A stretch of 9,331 nt of DNA from NCBI GenBank assembly GCA_002336985.1, contig DDFE01000084.1:4001-13331 (forward strand), read 5' to 3'. The position numbers and the translations under genes are program-made. Positions within the stretch are counted from its first letter, which is position 1; each line of letters opens with the position of its first letter. The notes beneath the pieces were generated by a model. The model saw only the letters and a list, made by a program, of their open reading frames with translations, made no database searches and was not told where the DNA came from. The DNA comes from Sphingomonadales bacterium UBA1936. Lineage in GTDB: Bacteria; Pseudomonadota; Alphaproteobacteria; Sphingomonadales; Sphingomonadaceae. Shown here piece after piece: positions 1 to 7,943 of this stretch.

Positions 1-336
1 TTCCAGAATCTCACCACGTCGCTGTGGCTGCTGCTCTTCGCGCCGTTCTTCGCGGTGCTGCCCGCACTCGGCCATGTGCCGATGCTGACTTTCGCGACTG
101 TGCTGGCCATCTGTTCGCTGCTGCTGCTCAGCTGGGCCTATGCGCGGGCCGAGGCGCAGGTGCTGGTGCCGGTCGAATACACCGCCTTCATCTGGGCGGC
201 GATCATGGGCGCGATTTTCTATAACGAGCATCTTACGCTGGCGACCATCGGCGGAACTGTGCTGATCGTCGCGGGCTGCATCGTCGCGGCGCGCGCCAGG
301 CGGTCGAACGTGTCGCCTGCCGAGGCCGCCGTATGA
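1..336 (+). CDS. DMT/EamA-family transporter, C-terminal fragment (5' end outside window)
   Basis: The frame is open from base 1 and gives the last 111 residues of an inner-membrane drug/metabolite transporter. Visible are three to four hydrophobic helices: about residues 7-22, 30-50, 57-75 and 79-98 of the fragment. The segment with YARAEAQVLVPVEYTAFIW followed by GxxxxNEHLT and a final glycine-rich helix is the typical end of an EamA repeat, ahead of a short basic cytoplasmic tail (RARRS). EamA proteins have ten helices in two repeats and export small metabolites; the substrate here cannot be told. The stop codon TGA overlaps the ATG of the next transporter gene (ATGA), so the two are probably co-translated. 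The family call is firm; the true start lies upstream of the window. Confidence 0.85.
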   Translation, partial: FQNLTTSLWLLLFAPFFAVLPALGHVPMLTFATVLAICSLLLLSWAYARAEAQVLVPVEYTAFIWAAIMGAIFYNEHLTLATIGGTVLIVAGCIVAARARRSNVSPAEAAV

Positions 337-1232
337 ACCGCGCGACCCTCACGCCTGTCCACCTGTTGCTCGCGGTCGCGGTAATGATCGTGTGGGGCAG
401 CAATTTCGTGGTGATCAAGCAGGCGCTGGCGCACCTGCCGCCGCTCGCCTTCGCGACATTGCGCTTCACCGCCGTAGTCGTGCCGCTGGTTTTCGTGCTG
501 AAACGCCCCGCAGCGTCGTGGAAGAACCTTGCGGCCTATGGCGTGCTCATCGGCGCGGGGCAGTTCGGGGCGCTGTTCGTAGCAATGCGGGCGGATATCA
601 CGCCGGGCATCGCGTCGTTGCTGGTGCAGAGCCAGGTATTTTTCACCATAGGCCTCTCGATGGCGATGACCGGCGAACGCGTGCGCGGCTACCAGATTGC
701 GGCGCTATTGCTGGCGGTTGCGGGTATCGCCGTCATCCTGACGCATACGGACGGCAGCATCACCTATCGCGGGCTGTTCCTGGTCCTGCTCGCCGCGCTG
801 TCCTGGGCAGGCGGCAACATGGTGTCGCGAGCTGCGGGGCAGGTCGCCATGCTCAACTATGTCGTCTGGGCGAGCCTGTTTTCCATCCCGCCGCTGTTCG
901 GATTGTCGCTGCTGCTCGAGGGATGGCCGGCGATCGCCGCCGGCGTACGCGCCGCCGATGCCGCGACCTGGGCGGCGATCCTGTGGCAGGCGGTCGGCAA
1001 CACGATCTTCGGCTATGGCGTCTGGGGATGGCTGCTCGCGCGTTATCCCGCCGCGACGGTGACGCCGCTCGCGCTGCTGGTGCCGGTGTTCGGCATGGGC
1101 GCATCGGCGTTGTTGCTGGGCGAACCGCTGCAAAGCTGGAAGCTTTTGGCCGCCGCGCTCGTCATGTCGGGCCTGGCGCTCGGCATCCTCTGGCCGCGGC
1201 TGTCGGCGCGCTTTATGGGCGAGCCTGTATGA
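333..1232 (+). CDS. EamA-family exporter (cysteine/O-acetylserine exporter-like)
   Basis: Complete 299-residue inner-membrane protein with about ten hydrophobic helices in two EamA repeats, the usual family length. Repeat 1 opens with VWGSNFVVIKQAL and PPLAFATLRF (residues 20-46); repeat 2 has SWAGGNM (about 157-163), GYGVWGWLLARYP (about 228-240) and LALLVPVFGMGASALLLGEP (about 246-265). These blocks closely match what I recall of E. coli EamA (YdeD), which exports cysteine and O-acetylserine. That substrate is therefore a reasonable inference, but only by recollected similarity. The ATG at 333 overlaps the previous stop, and its own stop overlaps the ATG of the downstream acetyltransferase, each by 4 nt. 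Two DMT transporters in tandem in one operon may reflect duplication or a need for two related exports. No promoter is seen inside the operon. Confidence 0.9.
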   Translation: MNRATLTPVHLLLAVAVMIVWGSNFVVIKQALAHLPPLAFATLRFTAVVVPLVFVLKRPAASWKNLAAYGVLIGAGQFGALFVAMRADITPGIASLLVQSQVFFTIGLSMAMTGERVRGYQIAALLLAVAGIAVILTHTDGSITYRGLFLVLLAALSWAGGNMVSRAAGQVAMLNYVVWASLFSIPPLFGLSLLLEGWPAIAAGVRAADAATWAAILWQAVGNTIFGYGVWGWLLARYPAATVTPLALLVPVFGMGASALLLGEPLQSWKLLAAALVMSGLALGILWPRLSARFMGEPV

Positions 1233-1705
1233 CCGTCTCCATCCGCTCCGCCGCTGTCGACGACCTCGACCTGATCATCGGCTTCATCCGCGCACTCGCA
1301 GAGTACGAGCGCTTGGCCGACGACGTGCGCCTCGACCGCGCAACGCTCGGCGATCACCTGTTCGGCCCGCGTCCGATGGCCGAAGTCCTCATCGCCGATC
1401 ACGACGGCGCACCGGTCGGCTTCGCGCTGTTCTTCCACAATTTTTCAACGTTCGAGGGGCGGCCTGGTATCTACCTTGAGGACCTGTTCGTCGTACCCGA
1501 GGCGCGCGGCGTGGGCGCGGGCAAGGCATTGCTCCAGCGCCTTGCGCAACTCGCGCTGGAACGCGGCTGCGCGCGGCTCGAATGGTCGGTACTCGACTGG
1601 AACGAACCGTCGATCGCATTCTACAAGTCGCTCGGCGCGAAGCCGATGGACGAATGGACCGTCTATCGTGTCGACGGCGGTGCGTTGAAGGACCTCGCGT
1701 CATGA
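1229..1705 (+). CDS. GNAT N-acetyltransferase, SSAT/thialysine acetyltransferase-like
   Basis: 158-residue single-domain GNAT. The ATG at 1229 overlaps the preceding stop (ATGA), and the homology begins at once (TVSIRSAAVDDLDLIIGFIR), so I reject the much longer open frame that extends upstream across the transporter gene. The acetyl-CoA pyrophosphate loop is RGVGAG (93-98), preceded by IYLEDLFVVPEA (81-92); motif B is VLDWNEPSIAFYKSLGA (121-137). The blocks FSTFEGRPGIYLEDLFV and VLDWNEPSIAFYKSLGA are very like animal SSAT1/SSAT2. SSAT2 acetylates thialysine (S-aminoethyl-cysteine), and SSAT1 acetylates spermidine/spermine. I infer a small amine or amino-thiol as substrate. Its neighbour resembles a cysteine/O-acetylserine exporter, which would fit amino-thiol detoxification, but nothing in the sequence proves the substrate. 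Cytoplasmic. Confidence 0.88.
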   Translation: MTVSIRSAAVDDLDLIIGFIRALAEYERLADDVRLDRATLGDHLFGPRPMAEVLIADHDGAPVGFALFFHNFSTFEGRPGIYLEDLFVVPEARGVGAGKALLQRLAQLALERGCARLEWSVLDWNEPSIAFYKSLGAKPMDEWTVYRVDGGALKDLAS

Positions 1706-2265
1706 TGAACCCGCCGATGCGACCGACGCTGTCGGACGACCGCGTGCTGATCCGCCCGCTGGCGGCAGACGATTTCGACGCGCTGTTCGCGGTCGCGTCC
1801 GATCCGCTGATCTGGGAAGTCCACCCGGCGCACGACCGCTGGCAGGAACCGGTGTTCCGCAAATATTTCGACGAGGGGCTAGCGTCGAACGGTGCCGTCG
1901 TGTTCGTCGACCAGTCGACTGGCAAAATCATCGGCGGATCGCGCTACGAAAGCGAACGCGACCCCATCCAGTCTGGTGAGGTCGAGATCGGCTGGACATT
2001 CATGTCGCGCGAATACTGGGGTGGTGAATGGAACCGCGCGGTCAAGCGCCTGATGCTCCGGCATGCATTCGATGCCGGTTACGAAGCCGCACTATTCCTG
2101 GTGGGCGAACACAATGTCCGCTCGCGCCGGGCGATGGAAAAGATCGGCGGAAAGCTGTCGGATCGAACCACGACAACCATGCTTGCCGGTGTGCCGATCA
2201 TCCATGTCGTTTATGAAATACGGCCCGACGATTTCGCCGCCGGGCCGCTCAATATTTCAGCTTAG
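1702..2265 (+). CDS. GNAT N-acetyltransferase, RimJ/RimL type (Acetyltransf_3)
   Basis: 187 residues from the ATG at 1702, which overlaps the previous stop; a second ATG follows directly at 1705, so the start is uncertain by one codon. The N-terminal block LSDDRVLIRPLAADDFDALF (10-29) is the usual beta1-alpha1 of RimJ/RimL-like acetyltransferases. EIGWTF (95-100) and YWGGEWNRAVKRLMLRHAF (105-123) cover beta4 and the acetyl-CoA-binding loop and helix. N138 with SRRAMEKIGGKL (141-152) is the conserved C-terminal segment. Such enzymes acetylate N-terminal alpha-amines or small molecules; the substrate cannot be read from the sequence. It is the last gene of the four-gene operon, and its stop overlaps the stop of the convergent ppa gene by 4 bp. 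A hairpin in its last codons may serve as a terminator. Confidence 0.88.
   Translation: MMNPPMRPTLSDDRVLIRPLAADDFDALFAVASDPLIWEVHPAHDRWQEPVFRKYFDEGLASNGAVVFVDQSTGKIIGGSRYESERDPIQSGEVEIGWTFMSREYWGGEWNRAVKRLMLRHAFDAGYEAALFLVGEHNVRSRRAMEKIGGKLSDRTTTTMLAGVPIIHVVYEIRPDDFAAGPLNISA
2221..2247. terminator. Possible bidirectional hairpin between convergent genes
   Basis: CGGCCCG (2221-2227) and CGGGCCG (2241-2247) form a perfect 7-bp GC stem with a 13-nt loop inside the last codons of the acetyltransferase gene. It lies just beyond the ppa stop on the other strand. AT-rich bases follow on each side (AATATTT on plus, TATTTCATAAA on minus), but neither is a clean U-tract. Because the two genes overlap at their ends, a terminator would have to lie within coding sequence, which is the main reason to suspect it. 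Confidence 0.3.
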
Positions 2266-2801
2266 GCGGCCTTCGCCAGCTTCGCGCGCTCGATCGCTTC
2301 CAGCGTGACGCGGCGCGCGTCATCCGCGCCGCCCCAGATGCCGACGCGCACCCACTTCTGCTTTTCCAGATCCTTGTAGTGCGTGAAGAAATGCTCGATC
2401 TGCTCCATCACGATCTGGGGCAAATCGTCCTTCTCACCGACGTCCGCATAATAGGGGAACGTCTTGTTATCCGGCACGCAGATGAGCTTTTCGTCGCCGC
2501 CCGCTTCGTCTTCCAGGTTCAGCACCGCGATCGGGCGCGCACGCACGACCGAGCCCGGCACGAACGGCGAACGGGCGATGACCAGCGCGTCGAGCGGATC
2601 GCCATCGGGCGACAGCGTATGCGGCACGAAGCCATAGTTCGCCGGATAGCGCATCGGCGTGTGCAGGATGCGGTCGACGAACAATGCCCCCGACGCCTTA
2701 TCGAACTCATACTTCACCGGCTCTCCGCCGACGGGCACTTCGATGATGACGTTCAGCGAATTGGGGGGATCGTCGCCCACCGGGATCAGGTCGATTCTCA
2801 T
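2262..2801 (-). CDS. ppa: Inorganic pyrophosphatase (family I, soluble)
   Basis: Cytoplasmic enzyme that hydrolyses pyrophosphate to two phosphates with Mg2+, pulling biosynthetic reactions such as tRNA charging and nucleic acid synthesis forward. It is 179 residues long, the usual size of bacterial family I enzymes. The signature DGDPLDALV lies at 66-74, with metal ligands D66, D68 and D71. D98, D103 and K105 lie in the LEDEAGGDEK segment, and E21, K30, E32, R44, Y52, Y56, Y142 and K143 match the active-site set, all offset by one from E. coli numbering. The start is the ATG at 2801, where homology begins (MRIDLIPVG). No strong Shine-Dalgarno is seen ahead of it. The gene lies 67 bp downstream of the M61 peptidase gene on the same strand and probably has its own promoter there, though I cannot pick a convincing one. 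Confidence 0.97.
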   Translation of the reverse strand: MRIDLIPVGDDPPNSLNVIIEVPVGGEPVKYEFDKASGALFVDRILHTPMRYPANYGFVPHTLSPDGDPLDALVIARSPFVPGSVVRARPIAVLNLEDEAGGDEKLICVPDNKTFPYYADVGEKDDLPQIVMEQIEHFFTHYKDLEKQKWVRVGIWGGADDARRVTLEAIERAKLAKAA

Positions 2802-2868
2802 GGATGCGCCACTAGCGTGCGAGTGTTACCAACCCAAGAAAATTCCGCACTGCACAATAATAAGACTG

Positions 2869-4779
2869 TCACCGTGGCGCGAGCAGCCGGTCGAGAGGGC
2901 CATCCGGTGCGCCGGCCGCCTTTTCGAAGCGCGGGAAGCGCAGACCGCCATTCCAGTCGATGTTGACGTCGCGTACGAGCGTTTCGGTCTTCACCGTCAG
3001 GCGGATCGGCGCGGTGCCACCCTTCGCGGCCGTGATCGCGGCCTTCAACGCTTCCTCGGTATAGGGCACGCCGTTCACCGCGATGATTTCCTGGCCGACG
3101 GTCAAACCGGCCTTGAAGGCGGGGCCGTCCCACTGGACCAGCGTGATCTTCGCCTTGGCGATGGTGAAGCCGACCGAAAAGCTGAGGTCCAGGTTCTTCG
3201 CCGATTTCATCGCGCGCGAAAACGCGTTGGTCGGCGTGTCGGTGTAGACGAGTTTGTACCCGCTGCGCTCGAACCCGGCGAGCGGTGCGCCCTTGGCCTT
3301 TTCCGTGGTCCGGTCGGTCAGGAACTTGTTCCAGTCATAGGGGTAGACGGTTTTCAGCGTCGTGACGACGTCGTCGAACGTATAGGTCACCTGTCCCCAG
3401 TCGCCGTCGTTGATGCCGAAGAACGCCTTGGCGAAATCGTCCATGCCCTTTGTGCCGTTCGTCCCCTGCCGGATGATCGCGTCCGCCTCGGTCCAGATCA
3501 GCATGCCTTCGTTGTAATAGTCCTCGCTGCGCTGGTTGCTCAGCCAGCCCTTGGGGCGGCGCTGCGAGATGATCGGGTCGTTGGTCGTGTCGTCGAGGCT
3601 GCGCCAGCTTCGCGCCGGGCGGGTGTCGAGCGTCGCGGCGATGCTCGCCAGCTTGTCGAGCACGTCCTGCTTCGACGACAGGCCGGATCGCGCCTCCAGC
3701 ACATAGCCCCAGAATTGCGTCTGCCCCTCATACACCCACAGCAGCGACCCGCGCATCGGCATGCGGTAATCGGGGGTCCACAGGTCGGCCGGGCGGCGGA
3801 ACTTGCCGTTCCAGCTGTGTACGAATTCATGCGCCACGGTGTTGTGGCTGGGCAGGCTTGCCGCCCAGTCGGTGTGAAAGCCCAATCCGCTGCGGATCTC
3901 GGTCGACCGGTGATGTTCGAGGCCAATGCCGCCCAGCTGGTCGCTGACCGCGTACAGGAAGTCGTAATGATCGAAATGCCGCGCGCCGAACAGTTTGAGC
4001 GACTGGTCGACCAGGTTGCGGTGATAGCCCAGCACCGGGTCGGTGATCTTGATCTCCGCCGGGGTGTCGCCGAACGTGTTCAGCGTGACGCCGTGGCCCA
4101 GGTCGTCCTTGCGGGAATATTTGCCCGCGAAGACGGGTGAATCGACCAGCACTTCGTAATTGGTCGTCTCGTAAGTGACGGTGTCGCCGTTCGTGGATCT
4201 GGGTCGCAGCGCCGTCGCTGCCTGCCACCCCTTGGGATAGGTAACGGTTGCCGACACCGGGATGCGGCGCGTGAAATAGCCCGCCGGATAGAGCGACATC
4301 GAATTGAACTGGACGTTCATCATCTCGCGCGTGACCACGATGCGGCCCTGGTCGGCGGCGGTCGCGGAGAGAAACAGGAAGCTCAGGTCCAGCACCTTGG
4401 TGCCCGCGGGCACGTCGATGTGATAGGCGAAAACGTCGACCGGATCGCGCTTCCACACCAAAGTCTTGCTACCCGCCTTGATGACGAGGTTCGCCAGCTT
4501 GTCGAGCTGGCCCGACGCCGAATGGTTGCCCGGCAGCCATTTCGGGAACAGCAGGACCATATGGCCGGCGCTCGCCACGGGAATCGTCTGCTGGACGGTA
4601 AAGATGTTCCGGTCGAGATCGGTCGCGTCGACCTTCAGCACCATCGTTCCGGGGTAGGCGACATCGCGCGCGGGCGGGATGGTGTCGACGATCGGCACCG
4701 GCTGCGGGGCGCTGTTGGCGGCTAGGGCGGGAACGGCGGTAGAGAAGAGCAGGGCGGCGGAAACGGTGCGAAGGAACAT
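2869..4779 (-). CDS. Secreted M61-family metallopeptidase with PDZ domain
   Basis: 636 residues from the ATG at 4779. I chose this start because it opens directly on a signal peptide (MFLRTVSAALLFSTAVPALA, probable cleavage after residue 20); a TTG at 4827 would add 16 residues that spoil it. The zinc site is HEFVH (317-321) followed by SWNGKFRRP, as in glycyl-aminopeptidase-like M61 enzymes, with the probable third ligand in YEGQT (E351). GLEHHRST (286-293) is another conserved M61 block. The C-terminal PDZ domain spans about 534-604, including the GPAFKAGLTVGQEIIAVNG region. The N-terminal half is the beta-rich M61 domain. The protein is likely periplasmic or exported and cleaves peptides, probably near glycine or acidic N-termini if it follows the family; specificity is not readable. 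It is the middle gene of a minus-strand run, with a dyad just upstream. Confidence 0.93.
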   Translation of the reverse strand: MFLRTVSAALLFSTAVPALAANSAPQPVPIVDTIPPARDVAYPGTMVLKVDATDLDRNIFTVQQTIPVASAGHMVLLFPKWLPGNHSASGQLDKLANLVIKAGSKTLVWKRDPVDVFAYHIDVPAGTKVLDLSFLFLSATAADQGRIVVTREMMNVQFNSMSLYPAGYFTRRIPVSATVTYPKGWQAATALRPRSTNGDTVTYETTNYEVLVDSPVFAGKYSRKDDLGHGVTLNTFGDTPAEIKITDPVLGYHRNLVDQSLKLFGARHFDHYDFLYAVSDQLGGIGLEHHRSTEIRSGLGFHTDWAASLPSHNTVAHEFVHSWNGKFRRPADLWTPDYRMPMRGSLLWVYEGQTQFWGYVLEARSGLSSKQDVLDKLASIAATLDTRPARSWRSLDDTTNDPIISQRRPKGWLSNQRSEDYYNEGMLIWTEADAIIRQGTNGTKGMDDFAKAFFGINDGDWGQVTYTFDDVVTTLKTVYPYDWNKFLTDRTTEKAKGAPLAGFERSGYKLVYTDTPTNAFSRAMKSAKNLDLSFSVGFTIAKAKITLVQWDGPAFKAGLTVGQEIIAVNGVPYTEEALKAAITAAKGGTAPIRLTVKTETLVRDVNIDWNGGLRFPRFEKAAGAPDGPLDRLLAPR

Positions 4780-4797
4780 GGGAGGGGACTCGACCTG

Positions 4798-4832
4798 AAG
4801 GTTTATTGTTACGCGAAACAGTAACAACCTTG
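4798..4832. promoter_or_regulatory. Dyad TGTTAC-N8-GTAACA, candidate operator upstream of the M61 gene
   Basis: In the 63-bp gap between DUF1345 and the M61 gene, TGTTAC (4807-4812) and GTAACA (4821-4826) form a perfect 6-bp inverted repeat around an 8-nt spacer. The symmetry extends outwards imperfectly: AAGGTT (4798-4803) is mirrored by AACCTT (4826-4831), offset by 3-4 nt. Its centre is about 37 bp before the M61 ATG, where a promoter would be expected. The form is typical of dimeric repressor sites such as those of TetR-family proteins, but no regulator gene lies in the window. Without a T-tract it is a poor terminator for the upstream gene. Confidence 0.4.
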
Positions 4833-4842
4833 CGCGTCTCGT

Positions 4843-5481
4843 CTAGCTGCTGCCGCTGCCCAGCACGTTGATGGAAAACGCCAGTACGCCGATGTTGAAC
4901 ACGAACGCGGCCAGGCTGTGCACCGTCACGATCCGGCGCAACTGCCGCGTCTCGACCGCGGTGTCCGACGTCTGGAACGTCATGCCGAGCGTGAAGGCGA
5001 AATAGATAAAGTCCGAATATTCGGGCGTCTTGTCCTTGCCCGAAAAGCCGAGGCCGCCTTCCGAACCTTTCAGATAATACAGATGTGCGTAGTGCAGTGC
5101 GTAGATCGTGTTGCCGAACAGCCATGCGAGCGCGAGGGTCGCCACGACGAGTGCGACATTGGGGCCGCCCTTCGCGCCGAGTTCGATCGCGACCGCGACG
5201 AGGATCGCGAGCGAAATCACGGTCGCAACGCCAAGCAGAACGACCCGGTTCGCATCGTTTTCCAGGGCATGGCGGCGCATTTCGGCGGCGCTGCTCGCCC
5301 GCAGCAGAGGCAGGAGCGACAGCAGGAAGATCGCGGACGCGATGTCGAATCCCGTGATGAATGCGCGGGCGGGGTCGAGCGGCCGCCATGCCGCGCCGAC
5401 GGCGATGATCAGGACAAGGACGAACATGATGAAGCGGGGCGGGGCCAGCTTCTGTCCAAGCGTCTTCGGTTTCATCGCCAT
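4843..5481 (-). CDS. DUF1345 family integral membrane protein
   Basis: 212 residues, almost entirely hydrophobic. Helices are seen at about 16-32, 40-60, 79-100, 107-126 and 185-207, with a further weakly hydrophobic stretch at 157-170. The conserved DUF1345 blocks are present: NTIYALHYAHLYY (124-136), the acidic PEYSDFIYFAFTLGMTFQTS segment (153-172), and the basic RQLRRIVTVHSLAAFVFNI stretch (179-197). The molecular function of this inner-membrane family is unknown and I do not guess one. The start is ATG 5481; ATG 5475 (third codon) is equally possible, and neither has a close Shine-Dalgarno. It is divergent from hisS across 87 bp and is followed on the same strand by the M61 gene after 63 bp. 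Confidence 0.88.
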   Translation of the reverse strand: MAMKPKTLGQKLAPPRFIMFVLVLIIAVGAAWRPLDPARAFITGFDIASAIFLLSLLPLLRASSAAEMRRHALENDANRVVLLGVATVISLAILVAVAIELGAKGGPNVALVVATLALAWLFGNTIYALHYAHLYYLKGSEGGLGFSGKDKTPEYSDFIYFAFTLGMTFQTSDTAVETRQLRRIVTVHSLAAFVFNIGVLAFSINVLGSGSS

Positions 5482-5506
5482 GTGTGGACGTTAGCCACTT
5501 GTTCCT

Positions 5507-5521
5507 CGCCCTGAAAGGGCG
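5507..5521. promoter_or_regulatory. Short perfect hairpin in the DUF1345/hisS divergent promoter region
   Basis: CGCCCT-gaa-AGGGCG is a perfect 6-bp inverted repeat with a 3-nt loop. It lies between two divergently transcribed genes, 25 bp upstream of the DUF1345 ATG and about 47 bp upstream of the hisS ATG. It has no T-tract on either side, so it is not an intrinsic terminator. It might be a protein-binding site or an RNA hairpin in the DUF1345 leader; function is unknown. Confidence 0.3.
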
Positions 5522-5527
5522 GGAGGA

Positions 5528-5556
5528 TTGCGCGGTATGCACCTTCCGCACTATGG
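5528..5556 (+). promoter_or_regulatory. Candidate hisS promoter
   Basis: TTGCGC (5528-5533), a 17-nt spacer and CTATGG (5551-5556) make a plausible though imperfect housekeeping promoter; alphaproteobacterial -10 elements often read CTAT. Transcription would begin around 5562-5564, only 5-7 nt before the hisS ATG. That fits the lack of any Shine-Dalgarno there and suggests a leaderless or nearly leaderless mRNA. Read by eye only. Confidence 0.3.
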
Positions 5557-5568
5557 GCGCGCCACCCC

Positions 5569-6866
5569 ATGGCACGCATCGAAACCCCACGCCCCATCCG
5601 CGGCACGCAGAGCATGTTCGGCGAAGAGGCCGACCGGTTCCACCACGTCGTGCAGACGTTCGACCGCGTGCGCCGACTCTATGGCTTCGGCCGGGTCGAG
5701 GTGCCGGTGTTCGAGGCGACGGCGGTATTCGCGCGGTCGTTGGGCGAAACGACCGATGTCGTGTCGAAGGAGATGTACACCTTCGAGGATCGCGGCGGGG
5801 ACTCGCTGACACTGCGTCCGGAGTTCACCGCGGGGATCGCGCGGGCGTACCTGACCGAGGGCTGGCAGCAATACGCCCCCATGAAGGTCGCGACGCACGG
5901 GCCATTGTTTCGTTACGAGCGCCCGCAAAAGGGTCGCTTCCGCCAGTTTCACCAGCTAGACGCCGAGGTGATCGGCGCGGCCGAACCGGCGGCCGACGTC
6001 GAACTGCTGTGCTTCGCCGACCAGCTGCTGAAGGAGCTGGGCATCAGCGAAGGCGTGACGCTGAAGCTCAACACGCTGGGCGATGCGGAGAGCCGGGACG
6101 CATGGCGGGCCGCACTGATCGCGCATTTCGAGGCGCATCGCGGCGACCTGTCCGAGGACAGCCTGACGCGCCTCGAAAAGAACCCGATGCGCATCCTCGA
6201 CAGCAAGGACCCGCGCGACCGCCCCGCCGCCGACACCGCGCCGAAAATGGTGTTGAGCGGGGAGGCCGAGGACTTCTTCGGCAAGGTTCGCGAAGGGCTC
6301 GACGCGGCGGGCGTGGCGTATGAAATCGCGCCACATTTGGTGCGTGGTCTCGACTATTATCGCCACACCGCGTTCGAATTCGTCACCGACCGGCTGGGTG
6401 CGCAGGGGACCGTGCTGGGCGGCGGCCGCTATGACGGGCTGATTGAAACGCTCGGCGGGCCGCATACGCCGGCGGTTGGTTGGGCTGCCGGGATTGAGCG
6501 GTTGGGGATGTTACTTACGGCTGACATCAGCTCTCGTGTCGATGTGTTCGTACTTGCCGACGGAAATCAGCCAGAAACGATCCGTCGTGTTCAAGCATTT
6601 GCAGCGCAACTTCGCAGGGCCGGATTTACGGCCGACACACTTATTTCGGGAAAAGTTAGTCGGCGTTTCGAGAAAGCTGGTCGGTTAAAGCCCAAGCTTA
6701 TCTTTGCTGTCGAGGATCAATTAGACGGCCTCGATGAAGTTCGGTTTTTCGCGCCCGTGCTGAATGATGAAGGCTATGGGATTTCTGGCCGAGGACCGGA
6801 TGCGTCGATCAACCGGATGATCGAAGGTGGTAGTCCAAGTTTGGCGGACATGCTGGCTGAGTGTCT

Positions 6867-6870
<4 letters not shown>
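5569..6870 (+). CDS. hisS: Histidyl-tRNA synthetase with atypical C-terminal domain
   Basis: Class II synthetase that charges tRNA-His in the cytoplasm; 433 residues, normal length. The N-terminus RPIRGTQSMFG (8-18) is the usual opening. Motif 2 is FRYERPQKGRFRQFHQLDAE (114-133); the histidine-A box is LVRGLDYYRHTAFEF (257-271); the glycine-rich box is LGGGRYDGL (283-291); motif 3 is AVGWAAGIERL (302-312). Residues about 313-433 should be the anticodon-binding domain. Its first part is recognisable (alpha helix VQAFAAQLRRAGF, then RRFEKAGRLKPKLIFAVED), but the usual ending (GxDE followed by a K-D-L/T-G-x-Q block) is not seen and the tail differs. This same part falls to about 52% GC and contains three TTA leucine codons (315, 373, 385). 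The start is ATG 5569, with no Shine-Dalgarno. The stop overlaps the prfA ATG (ATGA). Confidence 0.96.

Positions 6871-7935
<1,065 letters not shown>

Positions 7936-7943
<8 letters not shown>

Noticed and set aside
392..1228. Long plus-strand open frame continuing upstream of the first acetyltransferase
   Set aside because: It lies entirely under the EamA exporter in another frame, its translation is arginine/alanine-rich with no family resemblance, and the GNAT homology begins exactly at ATG 1229.
2659..4140. Long plus-strand open frame opposite ppa and the M61 gene
   Set aside because: Antisense shadow in high-GC DNA; it crosses two well-supported minus-strand genes and shows no recognisable domain.
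4780..4827. TTG start at 4827 adding 16 residues to the M61 peptidase
   Set aside because: It would place polar residues ahead of a clean signal peptide and run the coding region through the dyad; ATG 4779 gives a standard signal sequence.
4469..5812. Long minus-strand open frame across the M61 gene, DUF1345 and the hisS start
   Set aside because: Arginine-rich shadow that crosses three real genes and both intergenic regions.
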